Source: Philodulcilactobacillus myokonensis
GTDB lineage: Bacteria; Bacillota; Bacilli; Lactobacillales; Lactobacillaceae
DNA: 64,000 nucleotides
Reading direction: 5' to 3'
NCBI RefSeq assembly: GCF_027923585.1
Contig: NZ_BRPL01000002.1
Coordinates: 806,001-870,000 of the forward strand
In this document: piece by piece, positions 36,792-45,047 of the stretch
Layout: each line of letters begins with the position of its first letter
How positions within the stretch are numbered: position 1 is the stretch's first letter
The notes under the pieces: generated by a model
Databases searched by the model: none
Told to the model about the DNA's origin: nothing
What the model saw: only the letters and a program-made list of their open reading frames with translations
Made by a program: the position numbers and the translations under genes

Positions 36792-38036
36792 TTATTTGTT
36801 GTTTTTATTATTCTTATTTTCTTCTTTTTTTAATTCGTTACCAACGATATCACCTAAAGTAAATCCATTTTCTTCAGTTGGTGCATTGGTTTTAGAATTA
36901 TCGTTAACATTATGCCTAGGTGCTTTATTATTACCATCGTTACGATCAGGTTCAGGTTCTAAAGCACGCATTGATAATGATAGACGATGATTTTCAGGTT
37001 GAACATCTAATACTTTAACTTTAACTTCTTGACCAACTTTTAATACATCACTTGGGGTATTAACATGTTGATGTGAAATTTGTGAAATATGAAGTAAACC
37101 TTCAACACCAGGAATAACTTCAACAAATGCACCAAAGTCTACTAAGCGTTTTACAGTACCAGTAACAATACTGCCCTTTGGAGCTTTTTCTTCAATACTA
37201 TCCCATGGTTCAGGTTCTAAAGCCTTCATTGATAATGAGATTCGACCACGATCTTGATCAATTGACATAACCTTAACTTTAACTTCTTGACCTACTTTTA
37301 ATACATCAGAAGGCTTATCGACATGAGCATAAGAAATTTGTGAAATATGAACAAGTCCATCAATTCCGCCAAGATCAATAAAGGCACCAAAATTAGTTAA
37401 ACGGGCAACTTTTCCTTCAACGGTGTCACCTTCACTAATATTACTCATAACCTTATCCCTTGCTGCTTTTCTGTCTTCTTCGACAATTGCACGGTGAGAT
37501 AAAATCAAGCGATTCTTTTCAGGTACAACTTCAATAATCTTACATTCTAATGTTTGACCTTTAAATTGGTTCAAGTCTCTAACAAAATGATCAGTAATCA
37601 TAGATGCAGGAATAAATCCACGAACGCCAGCATCAACAACTAATCCACCACGAACGGCACGTGATACAGGAACTTTGATTGTTTCTTTAGCATCAGCCTT
37701 AGCTTGAATTTCATCCCAGGCTTTACGTGATTGAACACGACGAATTGAAAGAACGTAACTACCGCCTTCCTTATCGCCACCAATTTTAGTAACAACCAAG
37801 ACCTTGATCTTATCGCCAACTTTAAAAGCATCATTAATATTGTTAATTGGTTTAGATGAAAGTTCCCTTGGAGGTACAACTCCTTCAACACCAGAATCTT
37901 CAATGCCGACAATTAATTGTTTATTATCATCAATTGCTAATACTTCAGCATTAACAACATCACCAACATTTACTTTTTTAACGCTATTCAGAGCGTTCAT
38001 TAATTCCTTGTTTTTATTTCCATCAGTTTCACTCAT
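36792..38036 (-). CDS. rpsA: 30S ribosomal protein S1
   Basis: A four-S1-domain form of 414 residues, as in Gram-positive bacteria (six in E. coli). Domains begin near residues 18, 104, 195 and 282; the last two are close repeats (GAFIDLGGIDGLVHISQIS, GAFVEVIPGVEGLLHISQIS). The tail after 370 is charged and Asn/Lys-rich. It follows cmk by 85 bases, the classical cmk-rpsA pair, and has its own terminator. Confidence 0.95.
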   Translation of the reverse strand: MSETDGNKNKELMNALNSVKKVNVGDVVNAEVLAIDDNKQLIVGIEDSGVEGVVPPRELSSKPINNINDAFKVGDKIKVLVVTKIGGDKEGGSYVLSIRRVQSRKAWDEIQAKADAKETIKVPVSRAVRGGLVVDAGVRGFIPASMITDHFVRDLNQFKGQTLECKIIEVVPEKNRLILSHRAIVEEDRKAARDKVMSNISEGDTVEGKVARLTNFGAFIDLGGIDGLVHISQISYAHVDKPSDVLKVGQEVKVKVMSIDQDRGRISLSMKALEPEPWDSIEEKAPKGSIVTGTVKRLVDFGAFVEVIPGVEGLLHISQISHQHVNTPSDVLKVGQEVKVKVLDVQPENHRLSLSMRALEPEPDRNDGNNKAPRHNVNDNSKTNAPTEENGFTLGDIVGNELKKEENKNNKNNK

Positions 38037-38121
38037 CCAACATTTCCTCCTTGCGACAACTAACTCTAATTGTTATTGTAGCTTAAATAAAATCTAAATT
38101 CCAGTTATTAGATTATGATAA

Positions 38122-38799
38122 TTATAACTTTTGATCAATAATTGTTGAAATTTTATTAACAACTTGTTCAACAGACATTGAGCTAGTGTCAATTTTAATT
38201 GCGTCTTTTGCCATTCTTAATGGTGAAATTTTTCGATGGGAATCTTTATAATCACGATTACTAATTTCTTTTTCTAATTGATCCAAAGAAATATTAATCC
38301 CCATATTCTGATTATCTTTTAGCCTTCGTTTAGCACGTTCTAAAACGCTGGCAACTAAATAAATTTTAACCTGAGCATTTGGAAGAACGGTGGTTCCAAT
38401 ATCTCTTCCATCCATAACAATTCCACCATTATTTGCAATTTTCTGCTGTTTTTTTACTAAATTACTTCTAACATCTTTAATTGCAGCAACAGCTGAAACT
38501 GAGTTAGTAATTTCTTCATTTCTGATCGTTTCAGTAACATTTTTACCATTTAAAAATACTTGTTGACCACCAGGAATGGTTTTAAAGTCAATCACAGTAT
38601 GTTGTAGCAAATCAACGATTGACTGCTCATTATCCAAATCAATTTGATTGTTAATTGCATTTAAAGTAACTGCCCGATACATTGCGCCTGTATCACAATA
38701 AATGTAAGCAAATTTTTTAGCAATCAACTTAGCGACGGTACTTTTACCGGAAGATGCTGGACCATCAATTGCAATTTGTATTTTTTTATTATTCATCAT
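38122..38799 (-). CDS. cmk: Cytidylate kinase
   Basis: Phosphorylates CMP and dCMP, 225 residues. The N-terminal P-loop IDGPASSGKSTVAKLIA, YCDTGAMYRAV, VMDGRDIGTTVLPNAQVKIYL and the lid ERAKRRLKDNQ are standard. Two adjacent ATG codons could both be starts; the first is used. It lies between the LysM gene and rpsA. With weakened de novo carbamoyl phosphate supply, nucleotide salvage enzymes such as this gain weight. Confidence 0.96.
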   Translation of the reverse strand: MMNNKKIQIAIDGPASSGKSTVAKLIAKKFAYIYCDTGAMYRAVTLNAINNQIDLDNEQSIVDLLQHTVIDFKTIPGGQQVFLNGKNVTETIRNEEITNSVSAVAAIKDVRSNLVKKQQKIANNGGIVMDGRDIGTTVLPNAQVKIYLVASVLERAKRRLKDNQNMGINISLDQLEKEISNRDYKDSHRKISPLRMAKDAIKIDTSSMSVEQVVNKISTIIDQKL

Positions 38800-38812
38800 A
38801 ATCCTCCTAAAT

Positions 38813-39436
38813 TTATTTAACTCTTAGTCTTTCTCCAGGATGAATTGAACTAGTCGAAGATAGGTGATTTAATTGCATTAATTGTTGCATTGATATCCCA
38901 GCATTTTCAGCAACACGATAAATTCCTTGACCGGAACCAACGGTTGCATATTCACCATTAGTTGAACTAGAATTTTGTTTATTACTATTATCATTACTGC
39001 TAGAATCATTGCTATTATGACTAGTATTGGAAGTTTTTACAGACGTATCTGAAGCACTGTTTGCATTTTCACTCACATTAGTCGAATAATGCTTTACCGT
39101 TTTTTTTGAATTACTACTACTCTTTTTGCTGATATTTTTAGCATCATTCTCATCATTTCGATGCTTTTTTAAATCTGCTTTTGATGACACTGATGAGGGA
39201 TGTGATTGAGCAACACTGCTGCCCCTGCTATTAGAAATATTTTTAGCAATCCCAAAAAATAACGATACGAGTGCAATCACGATAATAATTGAAACTAGAA
39301 TCACAGTAATTAAATTATTATGATGATTTTCACGATTTAATTTAACCCTTGATAAATGTCCATCATGATTGCGGGCACTATTAAAAGTTTGATCCCAAGG
39401 TTTATTATGATCAAGCTTATTATCATTATGGTTCAA
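38813..39436 (-). CDS. Membrane-anchored LysM protein (YpbE/EbpS-like)
   Basis: A 207-residue single-pass membrane protein: short basic cytoplasmic part (1-40), transmembrane segment (about 42-65), low-complexity Ser/Asn/Lys linker (about 70-155) and a C-terminal LysM peptidoglycan-binding domain (about 160-207; GIYRVAENAGISMQQLMQLN). It is probably held in the membrane with the LysM in the wall. Its position between recQ and cmk is conserved with Bacillus ypbE. The Ser-rich linker uses highly repetitive codons. Confidence 0.9.
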   Translation of the reverse strand: MNHNDNKLDHNKPWDQTFNSARNHDGHLSRVKLNRENHHNNLITVILVSIIIVIALVSLFFGIAKNISNSRGSSVAQSHPSSVSSKADLKKHRNDENDAKNISKKSSSNSKKTVKHYSTNVSENANSASDTSVKTSNTSHNSNDSSSNDNSNKQNSSSTNGEYATVGSGQGIYRVAENAGISMQQLMQLNHLSSTSSIHPGERLRVK

Positions 39437-39497
39437 TTTAACAACCTCCTAAATAACATGTTCCTATTCTAACATTAAAAATATGATTTTTTACCAA

Positions 39498-40955
39498 TTA
39501 TTTTATGTAAAATAAACGGTTAATAATTTGATGCCAATTGAAATCATAAATTGATTTCCTATCTTTATGATTTTTAAATAAACCTAACCGCTTTAAATCA
39601 ATATGATTACAATTCCAATCACAACATTTATAATCATGAGAAGGCACTTGTTCATTAAAGTATCGAAGTAATATTCTCCTTCGGCACCCATTTGTAGAAG
39701 CATAATGCAAAACAAGCCTTAAATTTTTCTGCCGCTCTATTTTACGACATTTAAATAAATTTAATAATTGTTGAATAGAAAAGCGATGCTTCGTATAATA
39801 TTTTAATAACCGTTCCCAATTTTCATTTGATCCGGCGACTGATTTGGGATTTAGATAATAAGCATGAATGAAGTCACTATTTGGCAAACTATTAATTGTT
39901 AAATCATAGGGAATTTGTTCGTCACCATCACAATATAAAATAATCGCAATACTTTGCTTGCCATCCCTTCCAGCACGACCAATTTCTTGGGAATATGATT
40001 CTAAATCACCAGGTAAATGATAATGAATAACATATCTAATATTATTCTTATCGACGCCCATTCCAAAAGCACTGGTAGCACAAATAACATCAATTTGATT
40101 ATTCATAAATTGATGTTGAATTTTATACCTGGTTTCATCATTTAATCCAGAATGATAAGCAGCTGATTTAACATGACAATCATTTTGAATCATCATCGCA
40201 ATTTGATCTGCTTTCTTTCGACTAGAAAAATATATGATTCCAGGTGTTTTCAATTCAGTGACTAATTTTTTAAGAATTCGATTTTTATCTTGAATATCAT
40301 TTGCTAATTTTGCAGATAAATATATATTAGGACGATTAATTGGATAAACCATTGATTTAATGGGGTGAAAATTATCGAAGTTCATTTTATTAATAATATC
40401 TTTTCTTAATCTTTCAGAAGCGGTTGCCGTTAATAACAAAGTCAAAGGATAATTCATTTTCTTCAAAATTGATCCTAGATTTAGATAGGACGGTCTAAAA
40501 TCCGGTCCCCATTGTGATATACAATGAGCTTCATCAATTACTACCAGACCCCAATTAATTTGCATTATTTTTTGCATCACTTTCGGTTTAGAAAACATTT
40601 CAGGTGAAATATAAATATAATTAAATTGATTTAAATGATTTAAATCGTATTCTTTTTCCTGAAATCCAATTAAAGAGCTAATCGCTGCTACTTTCTTTTC
40701 ACCCAAATATTTTAATCGTTGGACCTGATCCTGCATCAAAGATAATAATGGTGACACTATTAATACTGGTCGGTGAGAAACTAAACCATACAATTGATAA
40801 ATTAACGTCTTTCCAGCACCAGTCGGTAAAACGGCCAAAACATTACGATGATTCAATAGTTGATTCAAAACTGATTCTTGACCTAATTTAAAATGATCAA
40901 AATGAAAATGAATTTTTAAAGCATGATTCAACATGACATGATAATTATTCATCAC
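39498..40955 (-). CDS. recQ: RecQ family ATP-dependent DNA helicase (RecS type)
   Basis: 3'-5' DNA helicase used in repair, 485 residues, the short form comparable to B. subtilis RecS (YpbC). Walker A VLPTGAGKTLIYQL, DEAHCISQWGPDFRPSY (II), LLLTATAS (III) and QEIGRAGRDGK (VI) are intact. A zinc-binding tail with clustered cysteines (GCRRRILLRYF, CCDWNC) follows, and no HRDC domain is present. Its start overlaps the end of the YpbB-like gene, indicating coupling. Confidence 0.95.
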   Translation of the reverse strand: MMNNYHVMLNHALKIHFHFDHFKLGQESVLNQLLNHRNVLAVLPTGAGKTLIYQLYGLVSHRPVLIVSPLLSLMQDQVQRLKYLGEKKVAAISSLIGFQEKEYDLNHLNQFNYIYISPEMFSKPKVMQKIMQINWGLVVIDEAHCISQWGPDFRPSYLNLGSILKKMNYPLTLLLTATASERLRKDIINKMNFDNFHPIKSMVYPINRPNIYLSAKLANDIQDKNRILKKLVTELKTPGIIYFSSRKKADQIAMMIQNDCHVKSAAYHSGLNDETRYKIQHQFMNNQIDVICATSAFGMGVDKNNIRYVIHYHLPGDLESYSQEIGRAGRDGKQSIAIILYCDGDEQIPYDLTINSLPNSDFIHAYYLNPKSVAGSNENWERLLKYYTKHRFSIQQLLNLFKCRKIERQKNLRLVLHYASTNGCRRRILLRYFNEQVPSHDYKCCDWNCNHIDLKRLGLFKNHKDRKSIYDFNWHQIINRLFYIK

Positions 40956-41983
40956 AATTTACTCCTAAAAATTTGATAAAGTCTGAAATAAAAGAAATCG
41001 ATTGAATGCCCGTTAAGCGATCGATAATCCCAATCATCAATTGCCCCAGAATAAGTCGATGCTAAGCGGTTCATCATTTGATGATTTAAAAAATGGTGAA
41101 ACGGGAATTTATGCTTGGGGGTACAAATTGCTACTTCCAAAATATGTTCTTGAACCGTTGACATTTTAATATGTCGTTTTTTTTCAACCATATCTAAAGA
41201 TTCTTGCTCTGATAATTGAAATGTTTTAATAGCACTGTCACTTGCTAAATTTCTTTTTAATCCATTTAATATCCCCATCATCATTGGATCATTATCTTTT
41301 ATAATTAAATGAATCATGGCACAAAAAAGATCAAAATTCATCATTTTGATTTCAAAAACAGATTTTTTTAAAGCTAATGATTGTTGGAGATAAGTTTGCC
41401 CCGCTTCATCGTGACCCACAAAAGTACTAGCCATTTGCCAAGCAACTTGGGTTGGTAATTGATTTAACAGCGATTCAATTAAATGTTTAATTTTAGGAAT
41501 TAATTGATGATGTTTATAAGTGTGAAACCATCTTTTTACCATCATGGCATCCTTAAAATCAATTTGAAGTGGATAATATTTTACATTGTGAAAACTAAAT
41601 TCAGATATAATTTGGACAATTAATAAAAAACGGGCGCGAAATCTCTTCACATTGTATTGAAAATTAGCGTTTAACGATTTAGGTGCATAGTAATTAGCTC
41701 TAATTTTATTTTGTTCTAATAAACCGGTTTGAGTTAATAAATATTGATTTTTAAAAGTTGGCTTTAAAAGATTCAATCCTAATAATTGTTTTAAGCTATC
41801 ATGATCTTCATTTAAATCTAATGATTTAAACATCCCAAGTTGATCTAAAATTCCATAACGCATTCCCCAAAACAAAGTTGAAACGGTTTTTCTACCGGTC
41901 AGTATATTTTCAATCACTCTAATACGCCGGGGCTGCTTTTGATTAAAGAATAATAACAAAGAATTTGAATCCAACAGTATCAC
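40952..41983 (-). CDS. YpbB-like helix-turn-helix protein
   Basis: A 343-residue protein of the YpbB family, partner gene of recQ in Bacilli; function unknown, C-terminal helix-turn-helix expected from the family. The GTG start at 41983 overlaps the rluB stop in a GTGA junction, and the stop overlaps recQ ATG. It is a mostly helical, Gln/His-rich protein with no transmembrane segment. Identification rests mainly on order (rluB, this gene, recQ, LysM), which matches Bacillus, and on length. Confidence 0.75.
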   Translation of the reverse strand: MILLDSNSLLLFFNQKQPRRIRVIENILTGRKTVSTLFWGMRYGILDQLGMFKSLDLNEDHDSLKQLLGLNLLKPTFKNQYLLTQTGLLEQNKIRANYYAPKSLNANFQYNVKRFRARFLLIVQIISEFSFHNVKYYPLQIDFKDAMMVKRWFHTYKHHQLIPKIKHLIESLLNQLPTQVAWQMASTFVGHDEAGQTYLQQSLALKKSVFEIKMMNFDLFCAMIHLIIKDNDPMMMGILNGLKRNLASDSAIKTFQLSEQESLDMVEKKRHIKMSTVQEHILEVAICTPKHKFPFHHFLNHQMMNRLASTYSGAIDDWDYRSLNGHSIDFFYFRLYQIFRSKL

Positions 41984-42720
41984 CCATTTTTAAGTTGTTT
42001 TTTAGCCATTTCTTTTAATTTATCAACTTCAAATTTCTTCAATGGACGCCATTGTCCAGCCCTTAATTTATGAAGGGTTAAAAAGCCATATGAAATCCGC
42101 TTTAATTTGGTTACTGGATGGTCAATTGCTTTAAAAATATTTTTAACTTCATGATTTTTTCCTTCATGAAGGGTTACATTAATAATTGAAGTATCTGTTT
42201 TAGAATTAATTTGAACTAATTTAGAATGATCAACCGTTGTCTTGTTACCATTAACAATTACTCCAGTTCGAAGTTTCTTAAAATCATCATTTGATAAAAC
42301 GCCCTTTACCCTCGCAACGTATGTTTTACTAACTTCATATCTTGGGTGGGTCAAAAGATTATCAAAATCACCATCATTAGTCAATAAAAGAACTCCTGAT
42401 GTGTCATAATCAAGTCGACCGACTGGATAAATTCTTTCAGAAACATCTGAAAAGAAATCAACAACGGTCTTTCTGTTTTTATTGTCAGATACAGATGATA
42501 TTACTTGTCTTGGTTTATAAAAAAGAAAATAAACTGGTTCTTCTTTATCAAGTGGAACATCATCCACTTCAATTTCATCTTTATGCGGATTAACCTTTGT
42601 TCCTAAAGTTGTTATCGTTTTGCCATTCACTTTAACACGGCCACTTTGAATAATTTTTTCTGATTTACGTCTTGAAGCGATGCCATCATGCGCCATTACT
42701 TTTTGAAGTCTTTCAGCCAT
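41980..42720 (-). CDS. rluB: 23S rRNA pseudouridine synthase RluB
   Basis: RsuA/RluB-family pseudouridine synthase acting on 23S rRNA, about 246 residues from ATG 42720 (GGAAG 8 bases upstream). The S4 domain is ERLQKVMAHDGIASRRKSEK. The catalytic motif is PVGRLDYDTSGVLLLTNDGDF near residue 100 with the active Asp. HEGKNHEVKNIFKAI is a family block. It overlaps the ribT stop. In related genomes scpA and scpB usually lie just upstream; they are absent here. Confidence 0.95.
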   Translation of the reverse strand: MAERLQKVMAHDGIASRRKSEKIIQSGRVKVNGKTITTLGTKVNPHKDEIEVDDVPLDKEEPVYFLFYKPRQVISSVSDNKNRKTVVDFFSDVSERIYPVGRLDYDTSGVLLLTNDGDFDNLLTHPRYEVSKTYVARVKGVLSNDDFKKLRTGVIVNGNKTTVDHSKLVQINSKTDTSIINVTLHEGKNHEVKNIFKAIDHPVTKLKRISYGFLTLHKLRAGQWRPLKKFEVDKLKEMAKKQLKNG

Positions 42721-43099
42721 TATTATCACTTCCGTTTTTTAATTTTGGATGTTTACGATTCCATTGATTACATAATCGGGCTGTTCTAATCGTCCCAATC
42801 ATCATTTTGTTCGGATACATTTTGTTAACCTCATTTAAAATTGCATTAATATTATTAGGATTCTTATTAATTGGATTTAAAACAATGCGTCGAATTAAAA
42901 CATTATGTTGAAATTCTTCAATGGCAACTAAGCCACCCCAATTATTCGATTGATCCTTCCATAAATATAATGAACGGTTGTCACCATCATGATACCATTT
43001 CATTTCATCTTCCAGATGATTAATAAATTGCATCGTTGGTAAAAGTGAGAGCATATCCATAACTATTTTTTTATATTTATTTTGATATTTAAAAAGCAT
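42713..43099 (-). CDS. ribT: RibT-like GNAT acetyltransferase
   Basis: A 128-residue GNAT-fold protein of the RibT family, so named because it is the last rib operon gene in B. subtilis; its substrate is not firmly known. The N-terminal MLFKYQNKYKKIVMDMLSLLP and the core GGLVAIEEFQHNVLIRRIVLNP match the family. Here it sits between xerD and rluB, the lactobacillar arrangement, without any riboflavin genes. GGAAGTGA precedes ATG 43099. Confidence 0.85.
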   Translation of the reverse strand: MLFKYQNKYKKIVMDMLSLLPTMQFINHLEDEMKWYHDGDNRSLYLWKDQSNNWGGLVAIEEFQHNVLIRRIVLNPINKNPNNINAILNEVNKMYPNKMMIGTIRTARLCNQWNRKHPKLKNGSDNNG

Positions 43100-43121
43100 T
43101 GAAAATCACTTCCAATTAAAT

Positions 43122-44009
43122 TCAAATTTTCGGATGATATTTTTGATAAACTTGATTTAAATGTTTATGGGAAACGTGGGTATAAATTTGGGTTGTCGAT
43201 ATATCTGAATGACCCAATAATTCCTGAACCACCCTTAAATCAGCACCATGTTCTAAAATATGAGTTGCAAATGAGTGCCTTAAAGTATGGGGGGTAACAT
43301 CTTTTTTAATGCCAACCTGTTTAACGTATTTTTTAATTTTCTGCCAAATACTCTGTCGACTTAAATGGTGCCCATGAGCATTCAAAAAAACATATTGACT
43401 TTGTTTTTTTAAAAGTAATTGCGGCCTGCTATGCAATAGATAACGATTTAACCATTTAATTGCAACGTTTCCGATTGGAATAATTCGTTCCTTATCGCCC
43501 TTACCTAAAGTTTGAATTAAATTCATGCTTAAGTGCAGATCATTTAATTTCAAATTAATTAATTCACTAACTCGAAGGCCAGTTGCATACATAACTTCTA
43601 AAATTGCACGATCACGCAAGCCATATTTATTACTTGGATCAGGTGCAGAAAACAATAAGTTAATTTCTCTTTCGGATAAAACGTGTGGCAATGGTATTGC
43701 CCGCTTTGGCATATCAATTTTACTCATTGGATCTTTATCGACATAATTAAATTGAGTTAAATAACGATAAAATTCACGCAATGATGAAATCAAATGAATA
43801 ATTGAATTTCTTGAAATATGATGACGATTTAACTGTGAAATATAATCTAAAATGACATATTGATCAACATCAGATAAGTTTTTAATATGACGTTTTTGAA
43901 AATATTCAATGATTTCACTTAAATCCTGATGATAACTTTTAATGCTATTTTTGGATAAACCACGTTCAACTAATAAATAATGAACATATTTTTCTAAAAT
44001 TTCATTCAA
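43122..44009 (-). CDS. xerD: Site-specific tyrosine recombinase XerD
   Basis: Resolves chromosome dimers at dif with XerC, 295 residues. The full catalytic set is visible: ATGLRVSELINL (Arg), LGKGDKERIIP (Lys), HTLRHSFATHILE (His, Arg), ELLGHSDISTTQIYTH (His, Tyr). The N-terminal SAM-like domain begins YVHYLLVERGLSKNSIKSY. It starts at TTG 44009, with GGTGG 6 bases upstream; no in-frame ATG lies nearby. Its likely target is the dif-like site at 7029-7056. XerC is not in the window. Confidence 0.93.
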   Translation of the reverse strand: MNEILEKYVHYLLVERGLSKNSIKSYHQDLSEIIEYFQKRHIKNLSDVDQYVILDYISQLNRHHISRNSIIHLISSLREFYRYLTQFNYVDKDPMSKIDMPKRAIPLPHVLSEREINLLFSAPDPSNKYGLRDRAILEVMYATGLRVSELINLKLNDLHLSMNLIQTLGKGDKERIIPIGNVAIKWLNRYLLHSRPQLLLKKQSQYVFLNAHGHHLSRQSIWQKIKKYVKQVGIKKDVTPHTLRHSFATHILEHGADLRVVQELLGHSDISTTQIYTHVSHKHLNQVYQKYHPKI

Positions 44010-44030
44010 TTTATACCACCAAATATTTTA

Positions 44031-44912
44031 CTATATTTTTTTATTAATCCCAAGATCAGTCAATTGAATCCCCGACTTAGATTCAGTAATCAAGCGCTGC
44101 TTCAATAAATGGCCAACCGCCCGTTTGAATTGAGCCTTGCTAATTCCAAAAAAAGTTCTAATATCTTCTGGTTTGCTTTTATCAGTATATGGGATTTGAT
44201 GATGATTAGCATGTTGTAAAACAGCTAAAACCATTTCGGCATCATTATCAATTGCCTCATAGGCACGTGGTTTAGTTGATAAGTTTAAAGATCCGTTTTG
44301 ATGAACGCCAATGACTCGTCCATTGACGACTTCACCCATTCTAAGTGGATTTTCAACCTCACTAGGGTGGATAAAACCAAGGTGATATTGATCAGTCATT
44401 ACAATTGTTCCACCCAATTTTAATTCAATCACGGTCGCCCTAACGTTTTTATTCATTGAATGACGATTAGCCGGTAAGGAAATGGCATGAAAAATATCGC
44501 GATCTGCTAATTTACCCCAGATTCTTCCCTTATGATCGTTTTCTAATGCAATCATTAAGTGATCTCCCGCTTTCGGCCATAAGGAATACTTTTGAGGTAA
44601 ATCATCCATTGAAACAGCAATGTCTTTATCTGGTAAACCAATATTAACAAAAACGCCGAAATCATATTTACTTTGGACGACATTACCAAAAGCATAATGA
44701 TCGAATAAAACCTTAGGAATGTTTCGAGTAATTTGATATTTTTTGTTTTCATTTTGATAGGCAAACCCGGTAAAATGAGAGCCTAATTTCATTGGTTTTT
44801 TTATCTCATTTTTATTCAACATAAAGGTAATCCCATTGATTTGAACATAATAATTTTGTTCATTTTCATCAGTAACATTACCTGAAATAATTTTTCCTAA
44901 AATATTTTCCAT
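44031..44912 (-). CDS. cvfB: S1 RNA-binding protein CvfB (YitL)
   Basis: RNA-binding protein of 293 residues with three S1-like domains (about 6-60, 73-130, 150-210) and a C-terminal winged helix (about 225-290), as in S. aureus CvfB, a regulator of virulence and growth genes. FGVFVNIGLPDKDIAVSMDDLP and GGTIVMTDQYHLGFIHPSE are the S1 cores. It lies downstream of pyk and upstream of xerD, as in other lactobacilli. Confidence 0.9.
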   Translation of the reverse strand: MENILGKIISGNVTDENEQNYYVQINGITFMLNKNEIKKPMKLGSHFTGFAYQNENKKYQITRNIPKVLFDHYAFGNVVQSKYDFGVFVNIGLPDKDIAVSMDDLPQKYSLWPKAGDHLMIALENDHKGRIWGKLADRDIFHAISLPANRHSMNKNVRATVIELKLGGTIVMTDQYHLGFIHPSEVENPLRMGEVVNGRVIGVHQNGSLNLSTKPRAYEAIDNDAEMVLAVLQHANHHQIPYTDKSKPEDIRTFFGISKAQFKRAVGHLLKQRLITESKSGIQLTDLGINKKI

Positions 44913-44992
44913 AATTAACCCCGTTTATATATAAAATTATCTTTACTTATCATTCTACATTAGTTTGAAAATTATTTCGAATTTAAATCATA

Positions 44993-45027
44993 AAAAAAGA
45001 TACGCTAAAATTAGCGTATCTTTTTAA
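44993..45027 (-). terminator. Terminator of pyk
   Basis: AAAAGATACGCTAA pairs with TTAGCGTATCTTTT in a perfect stem with T tail, just after pyk. Confidence 0.9.
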
Positions 45028-45047
45028 AATAAGTAATTTAAGTTATA

